From: Hyperoplus lanceolatus
Lineage: Eukaryota; Chordata; Actinopteri; Uranoscopiformes; Ammodytidae
Assembly: GCA_026929865.2 (NCBI GenBank)
Contig: CM049414.1
Coordinates: forward strand, 8,027,001 to 8,091,000
DNA length: 64,000 nt
Direction: 5' to 3'
In this document: positions 1 through 10,114 of the stretch, in pieces
Position numbering within the stretch: the stretch's first letter is position 1
How the letters are laid out: every line of letters begins with the position of its first letter
Position numbers and translations under genes: made by a program
The notes under the pieces: model-generated
The model's database searches: none
The model's input: the letters and a program-made list of their open reading frames with translations, nothing else
What the model was told of the DNA's origin: nothing

Positions 1-229
1 GATATTCCAGATAGTTAACCGAAAATGTATGAAAGTGTCTGTATACTATCTGTGTACTATCTGGGTAGTCTTCAAACAGCACATTGCATTATATTGATTA
101 TTCAGCTAACAAATTGGGTCAAAACAGTTTAAATCAAAACTTTGATTCAAATTCAAAACCCGGCAATTCCAGGCAACTAGCCGTACTGCAACATTTACAG
201 GAGCTGAGGTTGTAGTTCACAACCCATTT

Positions 230-347
230 AAAACCCCTTTTTAAATTCAAAATATCTATATTTTGAGCTGACAATACAATATAGATATCATTAAAAAAAA
301 GATATCACGATATGTTGCAATATCGATTTGTTTGCATCAAAGCCCTA
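230..347. repeat. End of a TIR-type DNA element (one end visible)
   Basis: The sequence up to about 347 is rich in GATATC/CGATAT and ends CATCAAAGCCCTA. Its reverse complement begins TAGGGCTTTGATGC and continues with the ATCGATATTGCAA theme seen at the ends of many fish hAT MITEs. The other end was not found, so family and length are uncertain. Confidence 0.35.
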
Positions 348-533
348 CTGAGAATAAAGTCTGCTTTGTCTTACTCATAAACTGAACTCTCCTACTCTAT
401 CGTCTTTTCGTTTGCAGATAGGAAGAAAACTAGGGAGACCAACCCCAACGAGGAGAAGTTTTCAGAAGCCGGAAGAGGAGGAGGTGGAGAAGGAGAAGGT
501 GGAGGTGGAGGAAGTCCACCACAGCCCCCAAAC

Positions 534-830
534 ATGAATCCCATCATCAACTCCACCTCCAGCGGCAACATGGCCCTCATCAGCAATGCACTGGCAGCCT
601 ACACTTACATATCAGGTATGGGGCAACATTGGTATAATAGTATTCATATTAGCTCAAGATGAATTGACTTCCTGTTGGTGATTAGGATCTGAGTGCATGC
701 TTTCATGTGTGTGGCGCGATATATCTCTTGGGGGGAAAAAAATCCGCCGTTTCCCTTTTCCTGAGAAGGTGCGTCAAATGTGGGCTAAAAGAAATGCAGA
801 TGTTAGGAGGTGATAACGTCTGCGCACGCA

Positions 831-873
<43 letters not shown>

Positions 874-3800
874 TCAGTCACCTGCTTCAGCCAGCTGCAA
901 GAACAGACTGCAATAGTTTGAGGGGTAAGGGATACTTCCTGTCTTTTTACCACCCACTTTGACCTTCAAAGAAACTGTTTATACATAGTGAAATCAAATG
1001 CATATGTTTTATATGTAAATAAACAAATAGTTATGGACACTACAACTATAGTTTGTGTGATTAGCTCACTCAGTTTTTAACTCGTTAAAAGGGTTTTTCT
1101 CATATGTGTTGGCTCCCAAAGAATTTATAGAATGTGATTTATAGCTTAATGTTACCGAAGTCAACATATGTGTGACCTCGGAGTGTGACCTTTTTCCACT
1201 TTTGTCCACCTGCGTGGGGCTTAACCCTTCTGTTATCCTCAAATATTACTAACACATTTCACCCTTGGGGTCCATCTGACCCCAGGGATATTTGCCTCCA
1301 GAAAATGATTTACAGAAAATTGTTGACGAAGTTTTTGTGTTTATTTGTTGAATACATAAATAACCCCTTGTTAATGAAACCTATCAGTGAGTTGACCTGT
1401 TCTCTAGCGCCACCATCACCATACAAAATATTGTACTTGAGATGATAAATTTAGAGGGGAGGCATGTGTACTTGGGAAGACTTGGATGTGATCAACTCGC
1501 AAGCCTACATTGGCTTCCTCATTTTGGCGGGAATGTCTTTGCAGGGTTCTCAACTCTCACGCAATGAGAGTGAGACACACGCATTTCAGGCAATTCACAT
1601 GCTCCACGCCACACCTTGCATTTCTCACGCAAATTATAACTCTGCCAAAAAGGTCGGTTCCAAGATGGCAGCTCGTTAGGTTGCATGCTCTGTCTCTGCT
1701 CTGTCTCTGTGTGATTTTAATATGGTTTTACTTGGTTTTTATACATTTTAAACCTTCTTTTAAACCTGCTTCACTTTGCGCTATCTTTGCCTTTCTGCAT
1801 GGATTAATTTTGGAAATCAGAGTGGATTGTTGCTCTGCTTTGCCCTGCTGGCGTTCTCCACCTGCAGCCAGCGCTCACCTGCTGCTCCTCCTCCCTGCCT
1901 GTCTACCTGCTATCTCTCCTAGCCTGGGTCAGGTATCTCTCTCCACACTCTGCCCTCCTGCTCCTTGCCCCCCGCCAACACACACACACACACACACACA
2001 CACACCAGTGACTTTGCGCGTCTCATACGTGTCTTTATCCGACCCGATCACGGACTATGGGACCGACACGGCGCCTCGTAGCCCTGCTACTTGCGGTAGC
2101 ATATTGGGGCTACGTTGGTTGCCCCTGTGGAGTGAGCCGGAGAGACTGCCTCGTCTCCGGTTCTACCTAGCTCTCAAACATGTACTTTCTGTATCAACTC
2201 AATACAATTACCGAGTCAATCTGCCACCATTGTGCCTGCTAAACTGCCTATCGGTTTGTTGTGTAGTTATGCACTCAAAACATATTGCATTGTCCCCTTG
2301 AATGCTCTCTTATTTTCAATTCATTGCACAGAGCGAACTCTAACTCAGGCAAGATGTTTAAATCACGGTGCTTGATTGTGTTGCTGTTATTGTTATCTGG
2401 TGATGTTCAGTCTAACCCTGGTCCTGATTTAAATTGTATTCAAACTGCTGCTGATTTTAGCTCAAGATCTGGTTTGGGCATTATTCATTTAAATGTCCGT
2501 AGTCTTCTACCTAAAATAGACTTTGTTAGAGTTTGGGCACAGACAACTAATGCTGATATAATTGTAATTTCTGAGAGTTGGCTGAACAAGTCTATTAATG
2601 ATAGTGTTGTTTCTATTAATGGTTACAATATAAGTCGTGTTGATCGTGTCAAACGTGGTGGTGGAATAATTGTGTACTCAAAATGTAATTTCCACACTAA
2701 AGTATTGATCAAGAAGTCAATACCAAATCAGTTGGAAATTTTAGCTTTACAGGTTGAGTTGTCCAAGGGCTGTCATATTACTGTTGTTGGTTGCTATAGA
2801 CCTCCTTCTGCAGCTAAGGAAACCTTGTCCTCCTTATCTAATATTCTTTCTAAATTATCTGACAATGAGATAGCTCTCTGTGGTGATCTAAACTGGGACT
2901 GGCAGTCACCAGTCTCAAATGAATTTAAAACATACTGTAACTCAATGAATCTCACACAATTAGTTGATTCCCCCACTCGTCCAAACCTTAAGTGCCCAGA
3001 AAAATCTACTCTAATAGATTTGTTTATAACTAATAATCCTCATAAGTATACCTCTGTAAGTGTATTTCCGTATGGCGTGAGTGACCACTGTGTTATTGCA
3101 GGTGTCAGGGATACTAGAATTCCAAAAGTTAAACCTCGTTACATCACAAAACGTGATACTAAACACTTTAGTGAACAGGCCTACAGATTTGATCTACATT
3201 TTGTGGATTGGAACAGGATCTCCCTAATACCTGATGTTGAACTAGCCTGGTCTTATTTTGCTGAAATGCTTATGCCAATCATTGATAAACATGCCCCTTA
3301 TAAAAGGTATAGAGTTAAGGGCAGGGAAAATCCATGGTTCTCTGAAGAATTGTCAAATTTAATTCGAGAAAGAAATTATTTTTGGACAAAAGCAAGAAAG
3401 TTGAACACTGATGTTCTCTGGACTACTTTTAGATGCCTAAGGAATAAATGTACTGCCTTAGTGAAGAAGGCCAAATCTAGCTATTATCTTTCCCTTACAA
3501 CTGAAAATTTGAATAACCCACGAAAATTCTGGCAGACAATCAAATCTCTATCTCCAAATAACTCCCCTAGTCTTCCAACTTCCATTGTGTCAGAGTCTGC
3601 CACTATCCATGACAGAGCTGAGATGCTCAATTGTTTTAATAAGTATTTTGTTTCTTCAGGTTTTCTTTTTGATAAATTAAATACGCCGAATACTACAATG
3701 GCTCCACTTGCTTTTGCTGAACCCCCTTTGGATAATAAATTTAACTTTAGACCCTTCACTGTTTCGGAAGTACATAAAGCCCTTATGAAATTAGATTCCA

Positions 3801-6800
3801 AAAACCAACAGGGCCAGATAATATAGGTGTTTATTTTTTAAAACTTGCCACAGATTTTATTGCAGAGCCACTGACCTACATTTTTAATTTAACTCTAACT
3901 AGTAAAGAAATCCCAAAAATATGGAAAACAGCAAACGTTCTTCCCCTCTTAAAGGTGGTGAACTGTCCAGCCTCAGTAACTACAGGCCTATTTCAAATCT
4001 GTCTCCTTTAGCCAAGATTTTAGAAAGCCTGGTTAGTGATCAGTTGAAGGATTTCTTGAGTCTTAATGACATTTTATCTTGTTTTCAATCGGGTTTTAGA
4101 AAATCACACAGTACAGTCACAGCAGCTACTAAAGTAGTAAATGATATTATTATGGCCCTGGATGGCAAAAAACACTGTGCTTCTCTTTTTATTGATTTTT
4201 CCAAGGCCTTTGATACGGTGGACCATGAGGTATTATTGCAAAGATTGGCTAATATAGGACTGTCTAATTCTGCTGTTGGTTGGTTTTCTAACTATCTTTC
4301 AGATAGGACTCAATGTGTCAAAATTGATGATTGCTCCTCTGATACTTTGGCTGTCCACAAGGGGGTGCCACAAGGCTCTATATTAGGTCCCTTGTTGTTT
4401 ACAATTTATATCAATGATTTGGGAAAATATGTTCAAAATGCAAATGCTCATTTTTATGCTGACGATACTATTATTTATTGTTTTGGAGAATCTGTGTTAA
4501 TGGCTGTTGAACACTTGCAAGTTGCTTTTAAAGAAGTGGAAGCCCAACTCCTGTCTTTAAGACTAGTACTTAATGTAGATAAAACTAAAATGATGATCTT
4601 CACTAAATCCAGGGATACAACTAACTGTTGGCCCACTTTATTTACAGCTCAAGGTACACTGATTGAGACTGTTTCCACTTATAAATATCTTGGTATCATC
4701 CTTGACAATAATTTGTCTTTTAAACCCCATATTGAGAACCTGACAAAGAAACTCAAAGTGAGATTGGGCTTTTATTTCAGGCATAAATCCTGTTTTTCTT
4801 TTGTTTCTAAAAAAAGGCTAATTGCGGCTACTTTTATTCCATTACTAGATTATGGTGACGTACTGTACATGAATGCCTGCTCCACTTCACTTCATATGCT
4901 TGATGCTACATATCATTGTGCTTTAAGATTCATCACCGGCTGTAAATCACTTACCCATCATTGCACCCTGTATTCTAAAGTAGGCTGGCTGTCCTTGTCC
5001 GCTCGCAGGCTTCTTCACTGGTACACCTTCATTTACAAAGCAATAACTGGACTACTCCCCTCATATCTCTGCACATACCTCACTTTTAAATCAAATCCAT
5101 CATACAGTTTCGCTCTCTGGACTTTCTTTCCACCTCTGTCCCCAGAACCCGTACTGAGTTTGGGAAGAGGGCTTTCATGTACTCTGCTCCCTTCGCCTGG
5201 AACACTATACAAAAAACACTCAAATTACAGGAACTCATCACCATGAATGATTTTAAAACTCGAATTACATGTTTCTTAATGGCGAATTTTGGAGTGTGTA
5301 AATGTTTCACTGTGTAGTATTTTATCATTTCCTCAAAATTGTTTTTCTTTCATCCATTGGAATGTATTTGTCTCTGTCTTCTCATGTCTGTGCTTTTTCT
5401 CTGTTTTCTCATGTCTGCTTTCTTTTTATGTTTGTCTTGTATTTGATTCCTTCTAGCTGCTGCCGTTTTTGGCCAGGCCTTGCTCGAAAAAGAGGTCATT
5501 TGACCTCAAGCAATTTGCCTGGTTAAATAAAGGTTAAATAAAAAAAAAAAAAAAAAAAAAATGTATATAGCTTCGATAAATCCTGACCGTCACCACCATC
5601 ACCATACGGTTCCGTTAACCTTTCTCTGCAACAAGCTCTTGGGTCCAACGCAGCCACACACCAGTTAATCAACCTACCAGGCGTTCAATCAATCAGAAAG
5701 TAGCAAAGAAGCCACAAGCAGTTATGACCGGGGGCCAAGCCTCTGACGCAACTCGGGACCCGAGCATCATCGACCGCGGCGCAGGCCGCTCACTTCACAG
5801 AATCTGGGGATGTAAAGTTTTTCGATGTGGGATGTTCGGTTTGGGAGTTATAGACCAAAAAGCAAAAACAATTGCGAAATTGTGGGAGCTGAAATGGAAA
5901 GTCTGTTTTGCAGTTGCGATTTTGCAAATAATCCTGAAGGGCTTAAATGGGTGTGTCATATGCTAAAGGATGCAGCAGAATTCAGTGAATCTGTGGATAT
6001 AAAGGTTTTGAATGTGGGATTTGGTTGGGGAGTTATGAGCAAAAAGAGATTTTCAGCCTCTCCACTGTAAAAAAGTGGAGAGGCTGTCATCCTCTCTACT
6101 GTAAAAAGATAATTTTTTTCAAGTGGGAGCCAGAAACCCCTGTCTGGTGCGCGCGAGCATGGGAACTCCGCTTCTGTCTCACTCTAAACAATTTCCAAAA
6201 GTTGAGAACCCTGGTCTTTGTGTTCATTACAGTGAGTGAGCCATCCAGTGAAAGGCTTTATTATAACAGAGCTAGCTGAACAGATCAGAGGAAAATAAAA
6301 AGAGACCCAACATCAGTCACAAAAGTCCAATTAAATGTTTAAGGATGGGGCCGACCCAATCCAATATCGTGAAGTAATGGAGACTTCACATTAACTTACA
6401 CATAATATCACCACCAACAAAGAAATGTATAATAACTATGATATCGGACAGTATCGGTATCGGCCGATATCCAAAACCCAGATATCAGAATCGGATTGGA
6501 CCGAAAAATAGTGGATCGGTTCATTTCTATAAATGTTTGACATATTATCTGTAAAAAAAATATATAAAAAAAATCAACTTAACGTGGCTCTTTCCTTTCT
6601 CTCCCTCCCCCTGCTGACCAGACCATCCGGAGAGGGCTGCTCTCTTCTTCGTGTGTGGTGTGTGTCTGGGCCTGTTTCTGACCCTCTTCGCACTGGTGGT
6701 TCAGATCTCATGTCGGACCGACTGCCAGCCCCACCACGGCCTCCGACGGGGGGGAGGAGGAGGAGCAGGAGGGGGGCCGACCTCCTCCAAGAAGAAGCGC

Positions 6801-7049
6801 CCTCGCCCCGCGGCTGCAGACTCCTCCTCAGACTCCAGCGACTCGGACTCGGACTGGGACACCACGTCGGACCTGTCGGCGCGGCGTCACCGGCGCTTCG
6901 AACGCACGCTCAACATGAACGTCTTCACGTCGGCCGAGGAGCTGGAGAGGGCCCAGAGGCTGGAGGAGCGGGAGCGCATCATCCGCGAGATATGGATGAA
7001 CGGCCAGCCCGACATCCCCGGCACACGCAGCCTCAATCGGTATTACTGA
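534..7049 (+). CDS. eva1a: Eva-1 homolog A (TMEM166/FAM176A); two coding exons
   Basis: Coding exons 534-615 and 6622-7049 give 169 aa (human about 152). Exon 1 starts at MNPIINSTSSGNMALISN, equivalent to the human N-terminus, and ends in the conserved AAYTYIS block. Exon 2 continues DHPERAALFFV, then one hydrophobic membrane segment (CGVCLGLFLTLFALVVQIS), an acidic/serine stretch, RRHRRFERTLN and the diagnostic tail VFTSAEELERAQRLEERER through RSLNRYY. The family is a single-pass ER/lysosomal protein linked to autophagy and apoptosis. The exon containing the start is preceded by an AG at 416-417, so a 5'UTR exon lies left of the window. The frame is open from 420 to 533 and would add a Gly-rich N-terminus if an upstream start exists; I prefer the conserved Met at 534. 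Odd features: a Gly-rich insert after the membrane segment, and a LINE in the 6 kb intron. EVA1B is excluded by the C-terminus. Confidence 0.93.
834..871. repeat. (CA)n microsatellite
   Basis: A short uninterrupted CA tract in the eva1a intron, upstream of the LINE. Confidence 0.9.
1215..1300. repeat. Possible piggyBac-type MITE fragment
   Basis: TTAACCCTTCTGTTATCCTC followed by a palindromic GGGGTCCATCTGACCCC resembles fish repeats that start TTAACCCTT and carry GGGTCA...TGACCC. TTAA is the piggyBac target. No matching right end was found. Confidence 0.3.
2354..5317 (+). pseudogene. LINE polyprotein: 2A-like leader, APE endonuclease, reverse transcriptase; two frameshifts
   Basis: From the Met at 2354 the protein has a short hydrophobic leader ending in GDVQSNPGP (2399-2425). 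An APE-type endonuclease follows, with IIHLNVRSLLPKID, SESW, GGIIVYS, VGCYRPP, CGDLNWDW and the SDH signature (YGVSDHCVIAG near 3080). The frame stops at 3824-3826, but reverse transcriptase similarity resumes in another frame from about 3805 (GPDNIG, then NYRPISNLSPL), so a one-base indel lies near 3795-3810. The RT has FIDFSKAFDTVDHE, GVPQGSILGPLLF and the catalytic FYADD (YADD at 4455-4466). A second frame change near 5100-5112 precedes a conserved tail that stops at 5317. There is no separate gag-like ORF. The copy is defective only by these two shifts, which suggests recent insertion or assembly error. Confidence 0.85.
2399..2425 (+). other. 2A-like ribosome-skipping motif at the LINE N-terminus
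   Basis: The residues read GDVQSNPGP, directly after a run of Leu. The 2A consensus is D-V/I-E-x-N-P-G-P; here the Glu is Gln, and the other fixed positions (D, V, N, P, G, P) are kept. 2A-like motifs at this place in APE-type LINEs are known from other animals. Whether the Gln variant still separates the chain is not known from sequence. Confidence 0.65.
6341..6530 (+). mobile_element. 190 bp non-autonomous hAT-type element with 8 bp duplication
   Basis: It is flanked by a perfect direct repeat AAATGTTT (6333-6340 and 6531-6538). The ends form degenerate inverted repeats: AAGGATGGGGCCGACCC on the left against ATAGAAATGAACCGATCC as the reverse complement of the right. The interior holds TATCGG/CCGATA palindromes typical of a widespread fish hAT-derived MITE. 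It lies 84 bp upstream of eva1a exon 2. Confidence 0.75.
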
Positions 7050-7501
7050 GGGAGGAGGAGGGGACCCATTTGGTGGAGGCCCCCCCTTGTCTTTTTTTTT
7101 ATCGAAAAGCTTACTTGACTTGACTTGAACAAAAAAATTTAGGAACGCACTTGACCTGGGTCGGTTGTAAGGGCAAAGAGACACGGCCCTTATGAAGCTT
7201 TACAAAGGAGGAAGTAGTATGCAAAAAAAGTGGATTCTGGTGGAACGATGAGAACGGTGGAAGGTGTTGGGGAGAAGGAAGTCCTCCCTTTCTCTGCTGG
7301 TTTAGCATATTCCTCTGGGTGTATCATATGCTGTACACGCCCATTCACTTCAAGAGAATAAGCTCCCGCTCTGCATAGTAAGCTCAACCCTCTTAGATGG
7401 CTCTCTGTGTGCCGGTAGCGAGGGGGTGAAAGGCTACGCTGCCTTGCCCGTGACCTCAGCAGGCCTTTTTGAAGTGAGGATTTATGGGTTAGCTGCCTTT
7501 A

Positions 7502-7601
<100 letters not shown>

Positions 7602-8953
7602 CCTGTAGACCACATGGTGACTGAAGGACTAAGGCCTTTTTCAGATGGGTCTGTTTCACCCGGAACTTGATGCAGCTGCAAAAAGACTGTGACACTTGGA
7701 GCTTTGTGCTCACTCAGTACCCTCCAGTATTCAAGTATGGACTGTAGGCTACAGAGGGACTGAACGCTTGGACAATGTTAAGACAATCTTTCCACAGTGA
7801 ATAATCATGCTGCCTTTTTTGAACTTTATGAAAAAAACCAAAAGATATTTTTTGGGGGAATTCATCTCAACCCGTATATAAAACAAAAACAAAAATCTAT
7901 TTTATAATATTTAATAGTTTATTGATGTTGTGTATTTTCTTTTTTTTTCTTTTTTGCTTTCAAGTATGGTTTATTATGAGATATTTTTATACTTGGCGAA
8001 GGTTGTCCGGCACCTCAGGGATGCAATCCTAGTGTTTCTGTGTTGGGTTGATGTATTGGCTTCCTAAGAAGGGGATCGGCCCGTTCAAAAACAGCTACGT
8101 CAGCATTTAAAAGAAAAGAAATAGGAATGTCATATAAAGAGCCTCAAAGAGGGATTAGTGATTTAAGCTTATTTTTGATACAGTATGTTTATTAATAACA
8201 CAGTGCAGTGCCTTTTCTAGCTATCAAGTCACTGCCGTCACGAGTGTAGCTGGTGTATAACCCAATGACTGGACAAATGATTTATAAATTGGATATCCCA
8301 AATGTATCTTTTTAAATAAGTTTTCCCTTTTCCTTTGACCATTACTGTTGCTTTGCTAAAGTGGAGCATGTGTAAAATCTGATTGTACCTTGCTGTCTCC
8401 CACAGGTATAAATGTAGGCTACGTCACAAGAGAATGCCAATTGTATACCAATGCATCTTGCATCTGCCAAAAGTCTAATCTTTAATTTCTCACAAACAAA
8501 AAAAACTATGGGAAGTTTTGTGTCAAACTGTGCCCTTATTTCAAAGATACCAGTGCTGAACCAGATGTGTGGTAACCGCTGCTCATGGCCATCGGAGGAA
8601 GGAACCAGCACTGAAAAAAAGGTTCACAGTGAACGTGCAAAGTGTGTGTGTCTCCTGTATCATGTTGCCAGTGTAATAAGAAATAAGCTATATTGGTCCA
8701 GTTCTGTTTGCGCTGCCCTGGATTTAAGCGTATACACTAGGCTAGATGATTATACTGTAGTTTCACACAAAGGACTTGGTATTTTTCTGACTGAAAGTGT
8801 AATTGAGAGTACACAGGAAATATTAGGGTCATCCACTCAGTGACTGCCGCACTATATAGTTTCTATAAAGACATTTAAAATGTGTTTCAAATGTGGTATT
8901 ACAACGTGCCAATAGCTGGTAAAGTGAGACCAAAATATGACTCCTGTGCTTGG

Positions 8954-8959
8954 AATAAA
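8954..8959 (+). terminator. eva1a: Candidate poly(A) signal, eva1a
   Basis: A canonical AATAAA lies 1.9 kb after the eva1a stop codon and is followed within 30 nt by T-rich sequence. It is the best match on the + strand before the efhc1 promoter. Confidence 0.5.
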
Positions 8960-9275
8960 CTGTTTCAAAAATAACTTGCCCACTTGTTTTTATTTAATGT
9001 TGGACATTTTGTTGTGAAATTATTAGGCCTATGTTTTTTCAAGTGTGCCACTTTAAATGCAGGCTACACTATGTTCATAGGGTATTAGTGTAGTCCAGTC
9101 ATGCACAGCAAGGGAACTTTTCTGATCTCATAATACGGTAATAGGCCACTACAAATATAGAATAGGCTACTGTAAATATAGACAGTAAATAAGGTCAGCA
9201 TGAACGTACAGCATTGGGTGCTCATTGGTTAGTAAAGGCCTATTCTATCAGGGAGTGAGATGTATTGGCGTTTCT

Positions 9276-9288
9276 CGCCCCCTGGTGG
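9276..9288 (-). promoter_or_regulatory. CTCF-like motif between eva1a and efhc1
   Basis: CGCCCCCTGGTGG on + is the reverse complement of CCACCAGGGGGCG, a near-perfect CTCF core. It sits in the roughly 0.8 kb interval between the eva1a 3' end and the efhc1 start. The same string also occurs inside some fish repeats, so binding is an inference. Confidence 0.45.
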
Positions 9289-9623
9289 TAAATTTAGAGC
9301 TCTTCAGTTTTATTTAAATTGTGTGTTGAAAAAAAAAAAAGTAAAAATTATAATAGTTTTTTTACCTAAGGTATGGCAAATAGTAATCCGATATAACTTT
9401 GAATTATTTTTTGTAGCACAACGGCTACTTTCTTTAGCCTAGCCTTGGCCTAAATATAAAAAGAAAATCATCGTATTCAGTATGTTCCATTGTTGTTTTT
9501 TATTGTTATTATAATTTAATATTTCCCAATATTAATTTATATTATGTATTTTATCCTTTAGTATTTTTGTTATCATTTACTTGTTTATCATTATTTATTA
9601 TTTTCTGGAAACTCTGTCACGTC

Positions 9624-9644
9624 GTTTCCATGGATACCGTAAAC
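9624..9644 (+). promoter_or_regulatory. RFX X-box plus forkhead core in the efhc1 promoter
   Basis: GTTTCCATGGATAC (9624-9637) fits the X-box pattern GTTNCC-N-N-GGNAAC with one difference, and GTAAAC (9639-9644) is a forkhead core two bases later. The pair lies about 110 bp upstream of the efhc1 start codon. RFX and FOXJ1 drive motile-cilia genes, and EFHC1 is an axonemal protein, so the site fits its gene. Confidence 0.7.
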
Positions 9645-9750
9645 TCACCAAGGCAGACCTGTCGTGTATCTCTTTGCTCTCTTCTCAAAACCTCAAGGGA
9701 AATACTGTTTGACATCTTCTGGAGGCGAAAAATACTTCCTAAGACTAGCA

Positions 9751-10068
9751 ATGTCTTGGAACTGGAATAGCCACGGTTTACCATTTCTACCAGGAAACTC
9801 TTTCCGGGATGTAACGGTAAGAATGTTGCTGGTTGGCTAAAAGTTTAAAGTACAACTATCTGCGTGAAACATTCGCCAAATGTATCCTTTGCAACATAGG
9901 CTAATGTTGCTGTTTTTCTTCTGTTTTGAAAATGTCATCCATAGCATTCCTCCAATCCTTGTGTCGAATTGAGGGATGGATCCACGATAGTAGGACTATT
10001 GTATTGCATTAGATCGATAGATAGACAGACAGACTGGTAGATATAGCCTAAATATAGATAGATATGCC

Positions 10069-10114
<46 letters not shown>

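Larger units (their letters stand above)
1655..5561 (+). mobile_element. Nearly full-length non-LTR retrotransposon (Jockey/CR1-L2-Rex1-like)
   Basis: A LINE sits in sense orientation inside eva1a intron 1. The likely 5' end is near a CCAAGATGGC motif at 1660-1669, a YY1-type motif common at LINE 5' ends. A roughly 700 bp leader with a (CA)14 tract (1979-2006) precedes the protein-coding part (2354-5317). The 3' end has two copies of GGTTAAATAAA (5521-5542) running into poly(A) to 5561. An APE endonuclease followed by a reverse transcriptase, with no LTRs and no RNase H or integrase, places it in the Jockey superfamily. The exact clade needs a tree. I found no clear target-site duplication, so the 5' boundary is approximate. 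Confidence 0.85.

Noticed and set aside
1405-1430. CACCATCACCATAC occurring at about 1410 and 5593, on both sides of the LINE
   Set aside because: Too far from the apparent LINE ends and too low in complexity to be called a target-site duplication.
8451-8843. 130-codon open frame after eva1a
   Set aside because: No family similarity or splice context, and it lies in the predicted 3'UTR of eva1a.
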